DNA of 64,000 nt from G047528255 sp047528255 (GTDB lineage: Bacteria > Bacteroidota > Bacteroidia > Flavobacteriales > Blattabacteriaceae). The notes beneath the pieces are model-generated. The model did not search any database. It worked only from the letters and a program-made list of their open reading frames with translations, and was not told the origin of the DNA. Where the stretch lies: positions 62,001 to 126,000 of the forward strand of contig CP180024.1 in assembly GCA_047528255.1 (NCBI GenBank). Reading direction: 5' to 3'. Every line of letters begins with the position of its first letter. Positions within the stretch are counted from its first letter, which is position 1. Of this stretch, positions 19,746 to 30,363 are shown piece by piece. The position numbers and the translations under genes were made by a program.

Positions 19746-21986
19746 ATGGCTCTTTTAGGAAAGATTAGAAAACACTCTTGGTTGCTTATCCTAGCTATAG
19801 GACTGGCTTTGCTAGCTTTTGTTGTTGATCCTAAGATATTTTCGTACTTTATGAGAAAAGATCCGAATATTATCGGGAAAGTCGATGGTGAAGACATTCT
19901 TAGACAAGAATACGTAGAGCAGATAAACTTTCAAAAGAAATTTCGTCAGAATCTTCCCGAAGCCTTTCTGAACGTTCAAGCCTGGGAAAATCTGGTCGAT
20001 GAAAAACTTTTGACCAGACAAGCCGAAAAGCTAGGCATACAAACCGGAGAAAAAGACTTTTGGAAGACTCTAGCTAGGAAATCCATCTACAGTCAGGTAC
20101 CTTATTTCCAAGAAAAAAACGGCAACTTTAGCACAGCTAAGTTCAAGTTTTATCTGTCAAATCTCGAAAAGACAGCCAAAAAAGATAAGCAAGCTTCCGA
20201 AGAACTCAAGCTTTGGGCTTATCAAAAACAACTCATTCCTAAGCAACTCTTGGCCGAGCAATATTTAAAAATGTCCGTAAACGGACTGAATACGACAATA
20301 GTAGAAGCCGAATTAAGTCATCAAGCCAAACATACTTCAGTCAATATAGACTATATCTTTTTTCCCTATTCCGAATACGAAAAAAAAAACAAAATATCCA
20401 TCAAAGACGAAGAAGTCGCAGCCTATATAAATGCTCATAAAGCGCGTTATAAGAGATCAGCTTCCCGAGATCTCAGCTTGGTGTTGTTTCCTGCCCAAGC
20501 TTCTCCTGAAGATCTCGACGCAATCAAAAAACAGGTAGACACTCTAGCCTCTAAATTCAGGACTACGATAAATGACTCCTTATTTGTCTCTACCCATTCA
20601 GAGATTCCCTATAATCCAAGCTATCATACAGAAGATTCTTTGCCTTCTTTCCTGAAGAATTTCATAAAAAACGCAAGCGTCGGAAACATTTACGGCCCTA
20701 CAAGGAAAGAAAACGCTTATATCATAGCCAAACTAACCGGAAAAAAAATGCGATCGGAATCGACAAAATCAAACCACATCCTCATCGCTTACAAAGGCTC
20801 TACACGTAGCTCGGCTACTCGAAGCAAGGAACAAGCAAAAAAAATAGCGGAGAGATTCTACGCTACAATCAAAGCCAATCCGAACCAGTTCGAAGCTCTC
20901 AGCCAAAAATCTGATGACCCGAGTGCTATACAAAATAAAGGAAGCCTCGGATGGACAAAAAACAACGAAAAAGGACTCGTTCCCGAGTATCAAAAATTCT
21001 TAAATGAAAACCCAAAAGGAGCCATAGGAATCATCGAGACCCCATTCGGATATCATATCATACGGATTGACGATAAAAGCCCGTTGAAGCCATCCTATCA
21101 GCTGGCTATCATATTGAAGAGTATTAATCCCTCAAAGAAAACGGAAGCTGTTCTTTATACGAATGCCACACGATTTCTTCAAGAAAATTATAAAGTAAAT
21201 CAAAGTACATTCATCAATAATGCCCGAAAAAAAAGGTACCTAAATGTCATTTCAAAGGAAGTTACAGCTAATCAGCCCATCATCGGAGAATTAAACTCAG
21301 ATTCGGAAATCATCCGTTGGGCATTTGATGAAGGACGAAACCCCGGCCAAACCAAATTATTCACTACCCCCAATGGGGATTATATAGTAGTCTATCTTTC
21401 TGCTATACAATCCGAGGGATTGGCTTCCGTAGAGAAAGTCAAAAATGAGGTAATTTCTATTTTGAAAAAACAAAAGCTTGCCAAAATCGTGTTCGATGAT
21501 GTGAAAAAAAGTCAGGAAAAAGACTTAGAAGGTCTTGCCTCAGCCCTATCCAGAGAGATTAAAAAAACCGACTCGATTATTTTTGAAAATGCCATCTTAC
21601 AGGGGATAGGAAAAGAGCCCAAAGTAGTAGGTGCTGCGTTCGCCTTGCCTTTGAAACATATTTCCACGCCAATAACCGGTGAGCAAGGGGTCTTTATCAT
21701 TCGTGCCAACACACGAATCGAAGCCCCAAAAGTCACCGATTACACTCAAGAAATTCAAGTCAACAACTCTATTCTGCAGAAAATTTCTATAGAAGCTATA
21801 TTGAAAACCTTGAAGGACAAAGCCAAAATAGAAGATTACAGGAACAAATTCTCTGAAACGAATCCCAATAAAAGTAAGGAAGAAGGTTACTTCTCGTCCT
21901 TTCAAATACTGGTGAGAAAGACGAAAAAGGGGGACTACCCAAACAAGTCCTACAATCCTACATCTACTCTAAAACCATTGTGTTAA
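19746..21986 (+). CDS. ppiD: PpiD/SurA-type peptidyl-prolyl cis-trans isomerase, 3' end altered by IS
   Basis: The 746-residue protein has a single N-terminal membrane anchor (WLLILAIGLALLAFVVDP), a SurA_N-like chaperone region (GKVDGEDILRQEYVEQ) and a parvulin rotamase domain at about 340-440 (SNHILIAYKG to FGYHIIRIDDKSP). A second degenerate parvulin-like region follows. It is a periplasmic folding factor for exported and outer-membrane proteins. Homologues typically end soon after the segment equal to KIEDYRNKF; here about 40 extra residues follow. The last four or five codons and the stop are supplied by an IS right end starting at 21971. Confidence 0.88.
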   Translation: MALLGKIRKHSWLLILAIGLALLAFVVDPKIFSYFMRKDPNIIGKVDGEDILRQEYVEQINFQKKFRQNLPEAFLNVQAWENLVDEKLLTRQAEKLGIQTGEKDFWKTLARKSIYSQVPYFQEKNGNFSTAKFKFYLSNLEKTAKKDKQASEELKLWAYQKQLIPKQLLAEQYLKMSVNGLNTTIVEAELSHQAKHTSVNIDYIFFPYSEYEKKNKISIKDEEVAAYINAHKARYKRSASRDLSLVLFPAQASPEDLDAIKKQVDTLASKFRTTINDSLFVSTHSEIPYNPSYHTEDSLPSFLKNFIKNASVGNIYGPTRKENAYIIAKLTGKKMRSESTKSNHILIAYKGSTRSSATRSKEQAKKIAERFYATIKANPNQFEALSQKSDDPSAIQNKGSLGWTKNNEKGLVPEYQKFLNENPKGAIGIIETPFGYHIIRIDDKSPLKPSYQLAIILKSINPSKKTEAVLYTNATRFLQENYKVNQSTFINNARKKRYLNVISKEVTANQPIIGELNSDSEIIRWAFDEGRNPGQTKLFTTPNGDYIVVYLSAIQSEGLASVEKVKNEVISILKKQKLAKIVFDDVKKSQEKDLEGLASALSREIKKTDSIIFENAILQGIGKEPKVVGAAFALPLKHISTPITGEQGVFIIRANTRIEAPKVTDYTQEIQVNNSILQKISIEAILKTLKDKAKIEDYRNKFSETNPNKSKEEGYFSSFQILVRKTKKGDYPNKSYNPTSTLKPLC

Positions 21987-23453
21987 TGATGAATTATCTT
22001 TATTCACCCTCCTCTAGATTTCTTCATTAGAAACGATGTAAATTTAGTCTTTCACATCGTAATTGAAACCCATTAATTATTAATTATAATATATCTATTT
22101 TTATGAACAGCTCATAATAATGCCAGGGGCACGATACGAGAACGTTGCATGAGAGCAGAAGGCTAAAATATTTGTAAATCAACACATTGTTTTGATATCA
22201 TTGTTTTAATAGTGCATTACGCTTATTCAGCCTCCTAGATGGGTTTTGTTAGATAAAATGTAGATTTAGTTTTTCATATTGTATTTGAAATACTGTTGAT
22301 TATAAATTAATTAATTATATCTATTTTATGGAAATCGCATAACAATTCCAGGGGCACGATACAAATTATGATCCATATCCTCCATAAGATGCTGGTCATG
22401 CACACGAGCTAATCCTTTGTAACGAGCCTTTCTTGATCCAAACCAACGCTTTATACTGCTAAAAGTACGTTCTACTACCCATCGGGTAGTACTCACTAAT
22501 TTGTTGAATAATATAGCTATTCCTACTTAAGGAATGGTTTCTATAGACTTTTTTCTGTATACGGTCTTTGATGCCTCGACTATGAAAGTAAGACACGTTG
22601 GCTGCTACTTGGTAACCTTTGTCTGCATATACTTCTCTGGGTTTATATCTTAGTTTGCTTATTAGTGGTTTTAACCATCTACTATCATTGTTCATTGGCT
22701 ATTACGCTATGTACTGCTAGTATCATTTCATTTTTATCTAGACCTATGTGTTTCTTGTATTCGTAGTAGATTTTACCTGATTTCTTGAACTATATTCCTT
22801 GAATATCTATTCCTTATTGATTCTCTTTTTTACCCTTGCTTTTCTTTGACTGATTTTCTTTTCCTCCTCTTTTTTCGGATCTTCCATTATGGAGCTAGGA
22901 GATCTCTTTGGAGCAAGACATAATCACTTGTAATACTGGAATCTACTATCACTTCTGTTTTAACTATCGCCTGATGCTTTTCTAATTCCTTATTGATTTT
23001 TTTCACTAAGCTCTCATATGCCTTTTTTGCTACTATTTCATTGCGAAATATGCGTAGAGTCGTATGATCTGGATCTGATTTTCCAATCGAAAACCACAAA
23101 AGCTCATGTAGCTCAAGGATTCTTTCACCAATTCTTCCGTTCCTACATCACTGAGATTATACCAGTGATGCAAAAGCATCATCTTAAATAACGATATTCC
23201 ACTGTAAGCCGGTTGCTTTTTATTCCCTGGATTTTTTGATATATTTTTCTTATTTTTTTCTCCATCCTTTTCCAGTGGATCAAGGTGTTTAACCTTTTGA
23301 AAAAATAACTCCGTCTATATATAGTTCACTAAAACTTAGTTCTGTGGTGCTTCTGAGCATAGAACCGAATTTTTTTATTTTCTACTACAGAATATACAAA
23401 ATAATATATTGATTTATAAATATTTTAGAGCTTTTCTCTCATGCAATGTTATC
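21971..23453 (-). mobile_element. IS5-like elements: R-end fragment followed by an L-L composite
   Basis: 21971-22136 is a minus right-end fragment that runs into the ppiD stop. At 22138 a 56-bp plus left end (GAGAACGTTGCATGAGAG) begins. It is joined at 22194 to the right end of a minus copy (GATATCATTGTTTTAATAG), which continues to its left end at 23453 (ATGCAATGTTATC). Transposase remnants on the minus strand include 22459-22695 with LRYKPREVYADKGYQVAANV (second catalytic Asp in ADKGY) and 22887-23099. Confidence 0.8.
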
Positions 23454-23716
23454 ACTCTATTGGACGGCTGATGAGATATTTGGAAGATTCCCGTCAAAAG
23501 CCGTACGGCTATGAAACTTCTGTTTATTCCAAATTTAGAGAAAAAAAACTTTTTCGAAGTAAGTATATATCCTAAAAATCAAGAGAATTACTTGGGGCTA
23601 TCTAAATTTTTGAAGAATCAGGGAAAATATATTTATGTTCAGAGAACAGAGATTTCATAGATCCTCAAGAATTGGAAAGAATTGTACCTAAAAATTTTAT
23701 TATTCCAATAATCATC
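23454..23716. other. Spacer with a decayed open frame, unassigned
   Basis: Pieces such as YWTADEIFGRFPSKAVRL and MKLLFIPNLEKKNFFEVSIY can be read on the plus strand in different frames, each ended by a stop. They look like parts of a broken gene. I do not recognise the family. Confidence 0.3.
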
Positions 23717-25192
23717 TCACGATTTAGAAGAACGTATAACCTTTTCCACTTCATCAAACCAACGAATCATATCTCCTTGAGGTTTTTTTGTCAGAAGACT
23801 TACCACAATAATCGTAAAAGAAGCTGAAATAAACCCCGGAATTATTTCGTAGACAAAATCTTTCAAAGAACTATTGACCCATATAAATACTGTCAACGCT
23901 CCCACGATCATCCCTGAAAGAGCTCCGGCTCCTGTCATACGTTTCCAGTGCAAACTGAACAAGACAACTGGCCCAAATGAAGATCCAAATCCAGCCCAAG
24001 CATATGCCACAAGATTTAAGATGTTTTCATTTGTATTGTATGCTAAAAAAATAGCCATGATCGCTACAAAAAAAACAGCAAGACGACCTACAAGCACCAG
24101 TTCTTTCTCGTTGGCTTGGCGACGGAAAAATGATCTATAAAAGTCTTCTGTAATCGCGCTGGAAGTGACAAGAAGTTGCGAAGAAATCGTACTCATGATA
24201 GCAGCCAAAATAGTCGAGAGTAAAAAGCCACCAATTAATGGATGGAAGACCAATTGAACCAAGCGGATAAAAATAGCCTCCGGATTTTCCAATACCATAT
24301 TTCCCTGATGTACATAAGCTATACCTACAAAACCGATAAACATAGCCCCTAAAACAGAAAAAAGCATCCACCCTAATCCTATTCTCCTGGCAGTTTTCAA
24401 TTGATTTACGGAACGGATAGCCATAAAACGTACGATAATATGAGGCTGTCCAAAATAACCCAAACCCCAAGCTAATAGAGAGATAATAGCAATCGTATCT
24501 TTTCCTTTAAATAAATCCAATAGTGCTGGATTCACTTCACGTACCGTATCAAAAGTACTGCCCATACCCCCAAGCTTTATGATGACCGTCATCGGTACAA
24601 TGATTAAAGCCACCATCATAATCGTTCCCTGAACAAAATCAGTCAAGCTCACAGCCATAAACCCCCCAAACAATGTGTATAAAACCACCACTCCAGCCGT
24701 TGCAAAAAGCCCAAAATTATAATCCAAACCAAAAGCAGACTTAAACAAAGTCCCTCCGGCCACCATTCCAGATGAAGTATATAGCGTGAAAAAAACAAAA
24801 ATAACCAGAGCTGATATCAAACGCAACATTTTCGTTTTATCTTGGAATCGATTTTGAAAAAAATCCGGAATAGTGATAGAATTATTGGCTATTTCCGTAT
24901 AAACACGAAGTCTAGGAGCTACCAACAAGTAATTCAAATATGCCCCTACCGTAAGGCCCACGGCGATCCAAATATTGGAAATTCCCGAGACGTACATCGC
25001 TCCCGGAAGCCCCATGAGCAACCATCCACTCATATCCGAAGCTCCAGCAGAAAGAGCTGTCACGGCTGGCCCTAAAGCTCGCCCACCCAACATATATTCA
25101 GACATGTCATTGGTAGACTTTCTATAATAATGGTAACCAATACCTAACATCAACAGGAAATAGAGTCCGATAGATATAAACTCGTATTGCAT
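23717..25192 (-). CDS. putP: Sodium/proline symporter
   Basis: The 491-residue protein is a sodium:solute symporter family member with about 13 hydrophobic segments. The proline-type signature is clear: STNDMSEYMLGGRALGPAVTALSAGASDMSGWLLMG (residues about 27-62; key part GASDMSGWL), the GGFMAVSLTDFVQG loop, GYFGQPHIIVRFMAI and STISSQLLVTSSAITEDFY. It imports L-proline with Na+ across the inner membrane. It stands alone, with IS debris about 50 bp upstream and a decayed frame downstream, so no operon partner is visible. Confidence 0.93.
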   Translation of the reverse strand: MQYEFISIGLYFLLMLGIGYHYYRKSTNDMSEYMLGGRALGPAVTALSAGASDMSGWLLMGLPGAMYVSGISNIWIAVGLTVGAYLNYLLVAPRLRVYTEIANNSITIPDFFQNRFQDKTKMLRLISALVIFVFFTLYTSSGMVAGGTLFKSAFGLDYNFGLFATAGVVVLYTLFGGFMAVSLTDFVQGTIMMVALIIVPMTVIIKLGGMGSTFDTVREVNPALLDLFKGKDTIAIISLLAWGLGYFGQPHIIVRFMAIRSVNQLKTARRIGLGWMLFSVLGAMFIGFVGIAYVHQGNMVLENPEAIFIRLVQLVFHPLIGGFLLSTILAAIMSTISSQLLVTSSAITEDFYRSFFRRQANEKELVLVGRLAVFFVAIMAIFLAYNTNENILNLVAYAWAGFGSSFGPVVLFSLHWKRMTGAGALSGMIVGALTVFIWVNSSLKDFVYEIIPGFISASFTIIVVSLLTKKPQGDMIRWFDEVEKVIRSSKS

Positions 25193-25240
25193 TTGTTTTG
25201 ATTTTTTAACAGAGCAATGATAGATAAAATTTTATAAAAC

Positions 25241-26886
25241 GAGAACGTTGAGAAAGAGAAGGTTGTTAAACTTTGTAAGTCAATACATGAGACCATTTTT
25301 TTAATGAGGCTTACGTTTATTCAGTCATCCTAGATAGGCTTAGTTGGAGAACGATCTAGATTTATTCTTTCATATTATATATATGATATTATTTATTATA
25401 AATTAATTAATTATATTTATTTTTATAAATAGTTCATAATAATACCAGGAGAAGAATACAAATTATGAACCATAGCCTCCATAACGATGCGGGGCATGCA
25501 CACGAGCTAATCCTTTGTAACAAGCCTTTCCTGATCCAAACCAACGCTTTATACTACCAAAAGTATGTTCTACTACCCATCGGGTTTTACTCACTTATTT
25601 GTTGAATAATACAGCTATTCCTACTTAAGGGATGGTCCTATAGGTTTTTTCTGTATACGGTCTTTTATGCCTTGACTATGAAAGTAAAAAACGTTGGCTG
25701 GAACTTGGTAACCATTGTCTGCATATACTTCTCTGGGGTTATATCCTAGTTTTCTTATTAATGGCTTTAGCCTTCTATTATCATGCTCATTGGCAGCTAC
25801 GCTATGTACAGCTAGTATCATTCCATTTTTATCCACCCCTATGTGCTTCTTGTATCCGTAGTAGAGTTTACCTGATTTCTTGAGCCATTTTCCTTGAGTG
25901 TCTACTCCTGATTGAGTCTTTTTTTTTGCCCTTTCTTTTCTTTGACTGATTTGTTTTTCCCTCTCTTCCTTCCGATCCTCCACTACGTAGGTAGGAGATC
26001 TCTTTGAAGCAAAGGGACTCACTGTAATACTGGTATCTACTATCATTCTTGTTTTAACTATTGCCTGATGCTTTTCTAATTTCTTATTGATCTCTTTTCA
26101 GTAAGATCTCATATTCTTTTTTGGCTACTATTTCATTGCGAAATATGCATAGACTCGTACGATCTGTGATCTTATCTTTTAATCAAAAACCACAAAAGCG
26201 CATGCAGCTCAAGGATTCTTTCACTAATTCTTCCGTTCCTACATCAGTGAGATCATACCAGTGACTCAAAAGTATCATCTTAAATAACGATATTCCACTG
26301 TAAGCAGGTTGGTCTTTTATTCCCTGACTTTTTTGATATATTTTTCTTATTTTTTTTTCCATAAACTTCCTAGTTGATCAAAGTTTTTAACTTTTTTGAA
26401 AAACTCATTCCTTCTGGTAGAAGGGTCCATATATAGTTCACTAAATCTTATTTGTGCGGTGCTTCTGAGCATAGAGCCGAATTTTTTTATTTTATACTCT
26501 AAATATACGAAACAATATATTGATTTACAAATATTTAACCTCCTTCTTCCATGCAACGTTCTCATATTATTCAACAAATTAGTGAGTAAAACCCGATGGG
26601 TAGTAGAACGTACTTTTGGCAGTATAAAGCGTTGGTCTGGATCAGAAAAGGCTCGTTAGAAAGGATTAGCTCGTGTGCATGCCCCGCATCGTTATGGAGG
26701 CTATGGAGCATATTTTGTATTCTTCCCCTGGTATTATTATGCACTATTTATAACAATAGATATAATTAATTAATTTATAATAAATAATATTTTAAATTCA
26801 ATATGAAAGAATAAATCTACATCGTTCTCCAACGAAGCCATCTAGGATGACTGAATAAACGTAATCCGCTTTAATACAAGGGGCTC
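25241..26886 (-). mobile_element. IS5-like element, L-L composite plus the right half of a plus copy
   Basis: A plus left end of about 48 bp (25241-25288) is joined to a minus copy starting with GAGACCATTTTTTTAATG at 25289. That copy is full length, ends at 26563 (CATGCAACGTTCTC), and has one of the longest surviving transposase stretches (25621-26046, 141 residues, with IVDTSITVSPF, QSGVDTQGKWLKKSGKLYYG and NPREVYADNGYQVPANV). At 26564 a plus fragment starting ATATTATTCAACAAATTAG takes over and runs to a right tip at 26886. Confidence 0.8.
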
Positions 26887-26946
26887 TTCATATGAAAATT
26901 ATTATGAATAGAGTTTTTTTGGGCATTCTGGTCAGAACGTTATACG

Positions 26947-28038
26947 TCAAACATTGAAGCGGAAGTGGATGATATCACCGTCTTGTACGATGTAATCTTT
27001 ACCTTCTAGGGCCATTTTCCCCGCTTCTTTGACTTTTTGTTCCGATCCGTAATTTATGAGATCTTTGTAATGAATCACTTCGGCGCGGATAAATCCTTTT
27101 TGAAAGTCGGTGTGGATGATTGATGCGGCTTCAGAAGCCGTACAGCCTTTTTGTATTGTCCAAGCTTTAACTTCTTTTATGCCTGCGGTGAAGTAAGTTT
27201 GAAGATCGAGCAGTTCGTAAGTGGAGCGTATCAACCGGTGGACTCCGGGTTCTTCAAGTCCGAGATCATCCAAAAACAGTTTTTGTTCTTCATAGGTTTC
27301 AAGTTCGGCGATGTCAGCTTCGATTTGGGCGGCAAACATCAAAACTTCAGCTTGTTCTTCGGTTGCGTTTTTTTTTACAGCTGTCACGTGATGATTTTCC
27401 GTTTTTACGGTAATGTCGTCGACATTGCACAGGTAGAGTACAGGTTTAGCGGTGAGCAGTTTTAGATTTCTGAAAATTTCTTTCTCGTCGTCGGCCAATG
27501 TCAACGTTCGTACGTTTTTTTCTGAGCTTAGGCTTTGAGCGATTTTTTGCATCAACTTAGCGGTCTTTAGCCCTTCTTTGCTTCCGGATTTGGCTTGTTT
27601 TTTAGCTTTTTCGAGGCGTTTTTCTACGATTTCGAGGTCTTTGAGCTGCAATTCGGTGTCGATGATTTTTTTGTCACGAATCGGATCGACGTAGCCTTCG
27701 ACGTGGATGATGTTGTCGTTTTCAAAGCAGCGTAGAACGTGGATGATGGCTTGGGTCTCTCGGATGTTGGAGAGAAATTGATTGCCTAGACCTTCTCCTT
27801 TGTGTGCGCCTTTTACCAGGCCTGCAATGTCTACTATTTCGACCACGGCAGGGACTACTCGTTCAGGATTGACGATTTTCTCCAATCGGATCAGTCGTTT
27901 ATCTGGAACTTGTACCATGCTGACGTTGGGTTCTATGGTACAGAATGGAAAATTAGCTGATTGGGCCTTAGCTTTTGATAGAGAATTGAAAAGAGTGGAT
28001 TTGCCTACGTTTGGCAATCCAACGATACCACATTTCAC
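26947..28038 (-). CDS. ychF: YchF/OLA1-family ATPase (Obg-like)
   Basis: The 363-residue protein is a TRAFAC-class nucleotidase of the Obg-like ATPase family, which binds ribosomes and is redox sensitive. The P-loop is GLPNVGKSTLFNSLS (residues about 6-20), followed by DIAGLVKGAHKGEGLGN (G3). The C-terminal TGS domain contains DLINYGSEQKVKEAGK and DGDIIHFRFNV. The start ATG at 28038 is preceded within 12 bp by a run of ten C on the coding strand. recQ lies upstream in the same direction, about 50 bp away. Confidence 0.95.
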   Translation of the reverse strand: MKCGIVGLPNVGKSTLFNSLSKAKAQSANFPFCTIEPNVSMVQVPDKRLIRLEKIVNPERVVPAVVEIVDIAGLVKGAHKGEGLGNQFLSNIRETQAIIHVLRCFENDNIIHVEGYVDPIRDKKIIDTELQLKDLEIVEKRLEKAKKQAKSGSKEGLKTAKLMQKIAQSLSSEKNVRTLTLADDEKEIFRNLKLLTAKPVLYLCNVDDITVKTENHHVTAVKKNATEEQAEVLMFAAQIEADIAELETYEEQKLFLDDLGLEEPGVHRLIRSTYELLDLQTYFTAGIKEVKAWTIQKGCTASEAASIIHTDFQKGFIRAEVIHYKDLINYGSEQKVKEAGKMALEGKDYIVQDGDIIHFRFNV

Positions 28039-28089
28039 TAGGGGGGGGGGTTGATTGAAAAGATAGTTTTTTACTTTATTAGATATGCA

Positions 28090-30285
28090 TCAGTTGGCGA
28101 TCTCGCTGATGAACTTGATGCGGATTAGGCGGAGATCTTCTTCTATGTAATCTTCTTCAAAGTGCTCCAGAGCTTTGCTGATTTTATCGGATTTTGCTGT
28201 CATGAAATAATCGAAAATTTCTTCAATTTGTTCTTCATCGAAAGTGCTTTCCAGGTAGTAATCGATATTGAGCTTGGTGCCTTGGTAAACGATGCTTTCC
28301 ATCTCGGATATCAATTCTTCCATGGTTAGTCCTCTTGCTTTGGCGATGTCTGCCAAGTCTAGCTTTCGGTCTACATTTTGAATGATGAATACTTTATGTG
28401 TGGATTTGTTCAGTACTTGTTTTATGGTGAGATCGGTAGGTCTTATTATTTCGTTTTCTTCGACATAGTTTTTGATCAAGGCTACAAATTCTTGGCCCCA
28501 TTTCTTGGCTTTTCCTTCTCCGACACCGAAGATTTGAGTTAGTTCTTCGAGGTTTATTGGATATTGTATGGCCATGTCGTTGAGACTGGTTTCTTGGAAA
28601 ACGGCAAAGGGGGGGATTTTCAGCTTTTGTGCTATTTTTTCTCTCAAGGCTTTCAGGAGTTCCAGAAGTCTTGTGTCAAAAATGTCGGATACGCCATAGG
28701 TTCTGGATTCTTGTTTTCGAGGCATGTCACTGTAATCGTGGTCTTCGTGGATTATGAAGAAGTGGGGTGATTGTATAAATTTTTCTCCTTTGGGTAGGAG
28801 TTTGAGCACACCATAACTTTCGATTTCTTTTTTCAGGAAACCGTTAACTATGGTTTGTCGGATTAACGCCATCCAGAAGCGTTCGGATTTTTCAGCACCG
28901 TCTCCGAAGAAGTTTTCTTCAGGGAATTTGTAGGATTTGTTGAGGGCTGTTACTTTACCTAACAGTACGTGAATTAGTTCTTTTGCTCGTAATTTTTGGT
29001 GTGTTTTTTTTACCATTTCCAATAGTTGGACGAGTTCTTTTTTTACCTCTACTTTTTTTTTTGGATACCGTACATTGTCATCCATATCGGCTCCTTCTCC
29101 TGTGGTTTCGTCAAAGGCTTCTCCGAAATAGTTTAGAAGGTATTTGCGTCTTGACATTCCTGTCTCGGCATAAGCGATGACTTCGTTGAGAAGTTGCAGT
29201 CCTATTTCGCGTTCCGCTACGCTTTTATTGGCCATAAACTTCTCGAGTTTTTCCATATCTTTATAGTCGTAGAAGGCGATGCATTCTCCTATACCTCCGT
29301 CACGTCCTGCTCGTCCAGTTTCTTGATAATAGCTTTCCAAACTTTTGGATAGGTCGTAGTGTATGATGTAGCGTACATCAGGTTTATCTATGCCCATGCC
29401 GAAAGCTACTGTGGCTACGATTACATCGGATTCTTGCATCAGGAACATGTCTTGATGTTTGGATCGTATTCTAGCATCCAGACCTGCATGATAAGGAAGG
29501 GCGTTGATGCCGTTAACTTTTAACAGTTGTGAAAACTCTTCTACTTTTTTTCTACTGAGGCAATAAATGATACCTGATTGTCCGTTATGCTCCTTGATGT
29601 ATTTGATTATCTGTCGGTCTATATCTACTTTGGGGCGGATTTCGTAGTACAGATTCGGACGGTTGAAAGATGATTTGTATACTTTAGCTTTCTCCATCCC
29701 CAGATTTTTTTGAATATCTTCTTGTACTTTTGGTGTGGCTGTGGCTGTCAGCGCAATGATGGGGGCGTTGGGGATTATTTTTTCGATGATGGTTTGCAGG
29801 TTTCGGTATTCGGGTCGAAAGTCATGGCCCCATTCGGATATACAATGTGCTTCGTCTATAGCGAAAAAGGATATTTTGATGCTTTTTAGGATATTTATAT
29901 TTTCTTTTTTGGCTAGGGTCTCGGGAGCTACGTAGAGTAGTTTAGTATGACCAAAAAGTAGGTCATCGATGACTTTTTTTGTTTGAGATTTGTTTAAAGA
30001 GGAATTCAACACGTGGGCGACTCCATCGTCGAGAGATACGCCTCGTATAGCGTCTACTTGATTTTTCATCAAAGCGATCAATGGGGAGACCACAATAGCC
30101 GTACCTTCACTAATGAGCGCGGGAAATTGATAACATAATGACTTTCCGCCTCCTGTAGGCATGATTACGAAGACGTTTTGACCTTTCAGGAGGCCTTCGA
30201 TAACTTTTTCTTGATTTTCTTTGAATCGATCAAATCCGAAGTATTGCTTTAGCGCGGGCTTCAGATCTTTATGTGTAGTAGTCAT
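28090..30285 (-). CDS. recQ: ATP-dependent DNA helicase RecQ
   Basis: The product is about 731 residues from the ATG at 30285 (MTTTHKDLKPALKQYFGF, the usual family start). An in-frame ATG at 30330 would add 15 residues. The superfamily 2 motifs are all present: FVIMPTGGGKSLCYQFPAL (Walker A), FFAIDEAHCISEWGHDFRPEY, LTATATPKVQEDI, FNRPNLYYEI, and YYQETGRAGRDG (motif VI). A RecQ-C region, an HRDC-like segment (PINLEELTQIFGVGEGKAKKWG) and a further C-terminal helical region follow. It unwinds DNA with 3'-5' polarity in recombinational repair. Confidence 0.94.
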   Translation of the reverse strand: MTTTHKDLKPALKQYFGFDRFKENQEKVIEGLLKGQNVFVIMPTGGGKSLCYQFPALISEGTAIVVSPLIALMKNQVDAIRGVSLDDGVAHVLNSSLNKSQTKKVIDDLLFGHTKLLYVAPETLAKKENINILKSIKISFFAIDEAHCISEWGHDFRPEYRNLQTIIEKIIPNAPIIALTATATPKVQEDIQKNLGMEKAKVYKSSFNRPNLYYEIRPKVDIDRQIIKYIKEHNGQSGIIYCLSRKKVEEFSQLLKVNGINALPYHAGLDARIRSKHQDMFLMQESDVIVATVAFGMGIDKPDVRYIIHYDLSKSLESYYQETGRAGRDGGIGECIAFYDYKDMEKLEKFMANKSVAEREIGLQLLNEVIAYAETGMSRRKYLLNYFGEAFDETTGEGADMDDNVRYPKKKVEVKKELVQLLEMVKKTHQKLRAKELIHVLLGKVTALNKSYKFPEENFFGDGAEKSERFWMALIRQTIVNGFLKKEIESYGVLKLLPKGEKFIQSPHFFIIHEDHDYSDMPRKQESRTYGVSDIFDTRLLELLKALREKIAQKLKIPPFAVFQETSLNDMAIQYPINLEELTQIFGVGEGKAKKWGQEFVALIKNYVEENEIIRPTDLTIKQVLNKSTHKVFIIQNVDRKLDLADIAKARGLTMEELISEMESIVYQGTKLNIDYYLESTFDEEQIEEIFDYFMTAKSDKISKALEHFEEDYIEEDLRLIRIKFISEIAN

Positions 30286-30352
30286 ATTCTCTGCTAGGCT
30301 TATGGAACTATTTATAAATTTGTCGTACATAAAATTACGATCTTTCTGAAGA

Positions 30353-30360
30353 CAAAGATA
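30353..30360 (-). promoter_or_regulatory. Likely recQ -7 box (TATCTTTG)
   Basis: TATCTTTG on the minus strand fits TAnnTTTG exactly. It lies 22 bp before the ATG at 30330 in the 33-bp divergent gap between recQ and kdsD. A fitting -33 box is not obvious, the nearest TTG being 24 bp away inside kdsD. Confidence 0.4.
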
Positions 30361-30363
30361 TAT

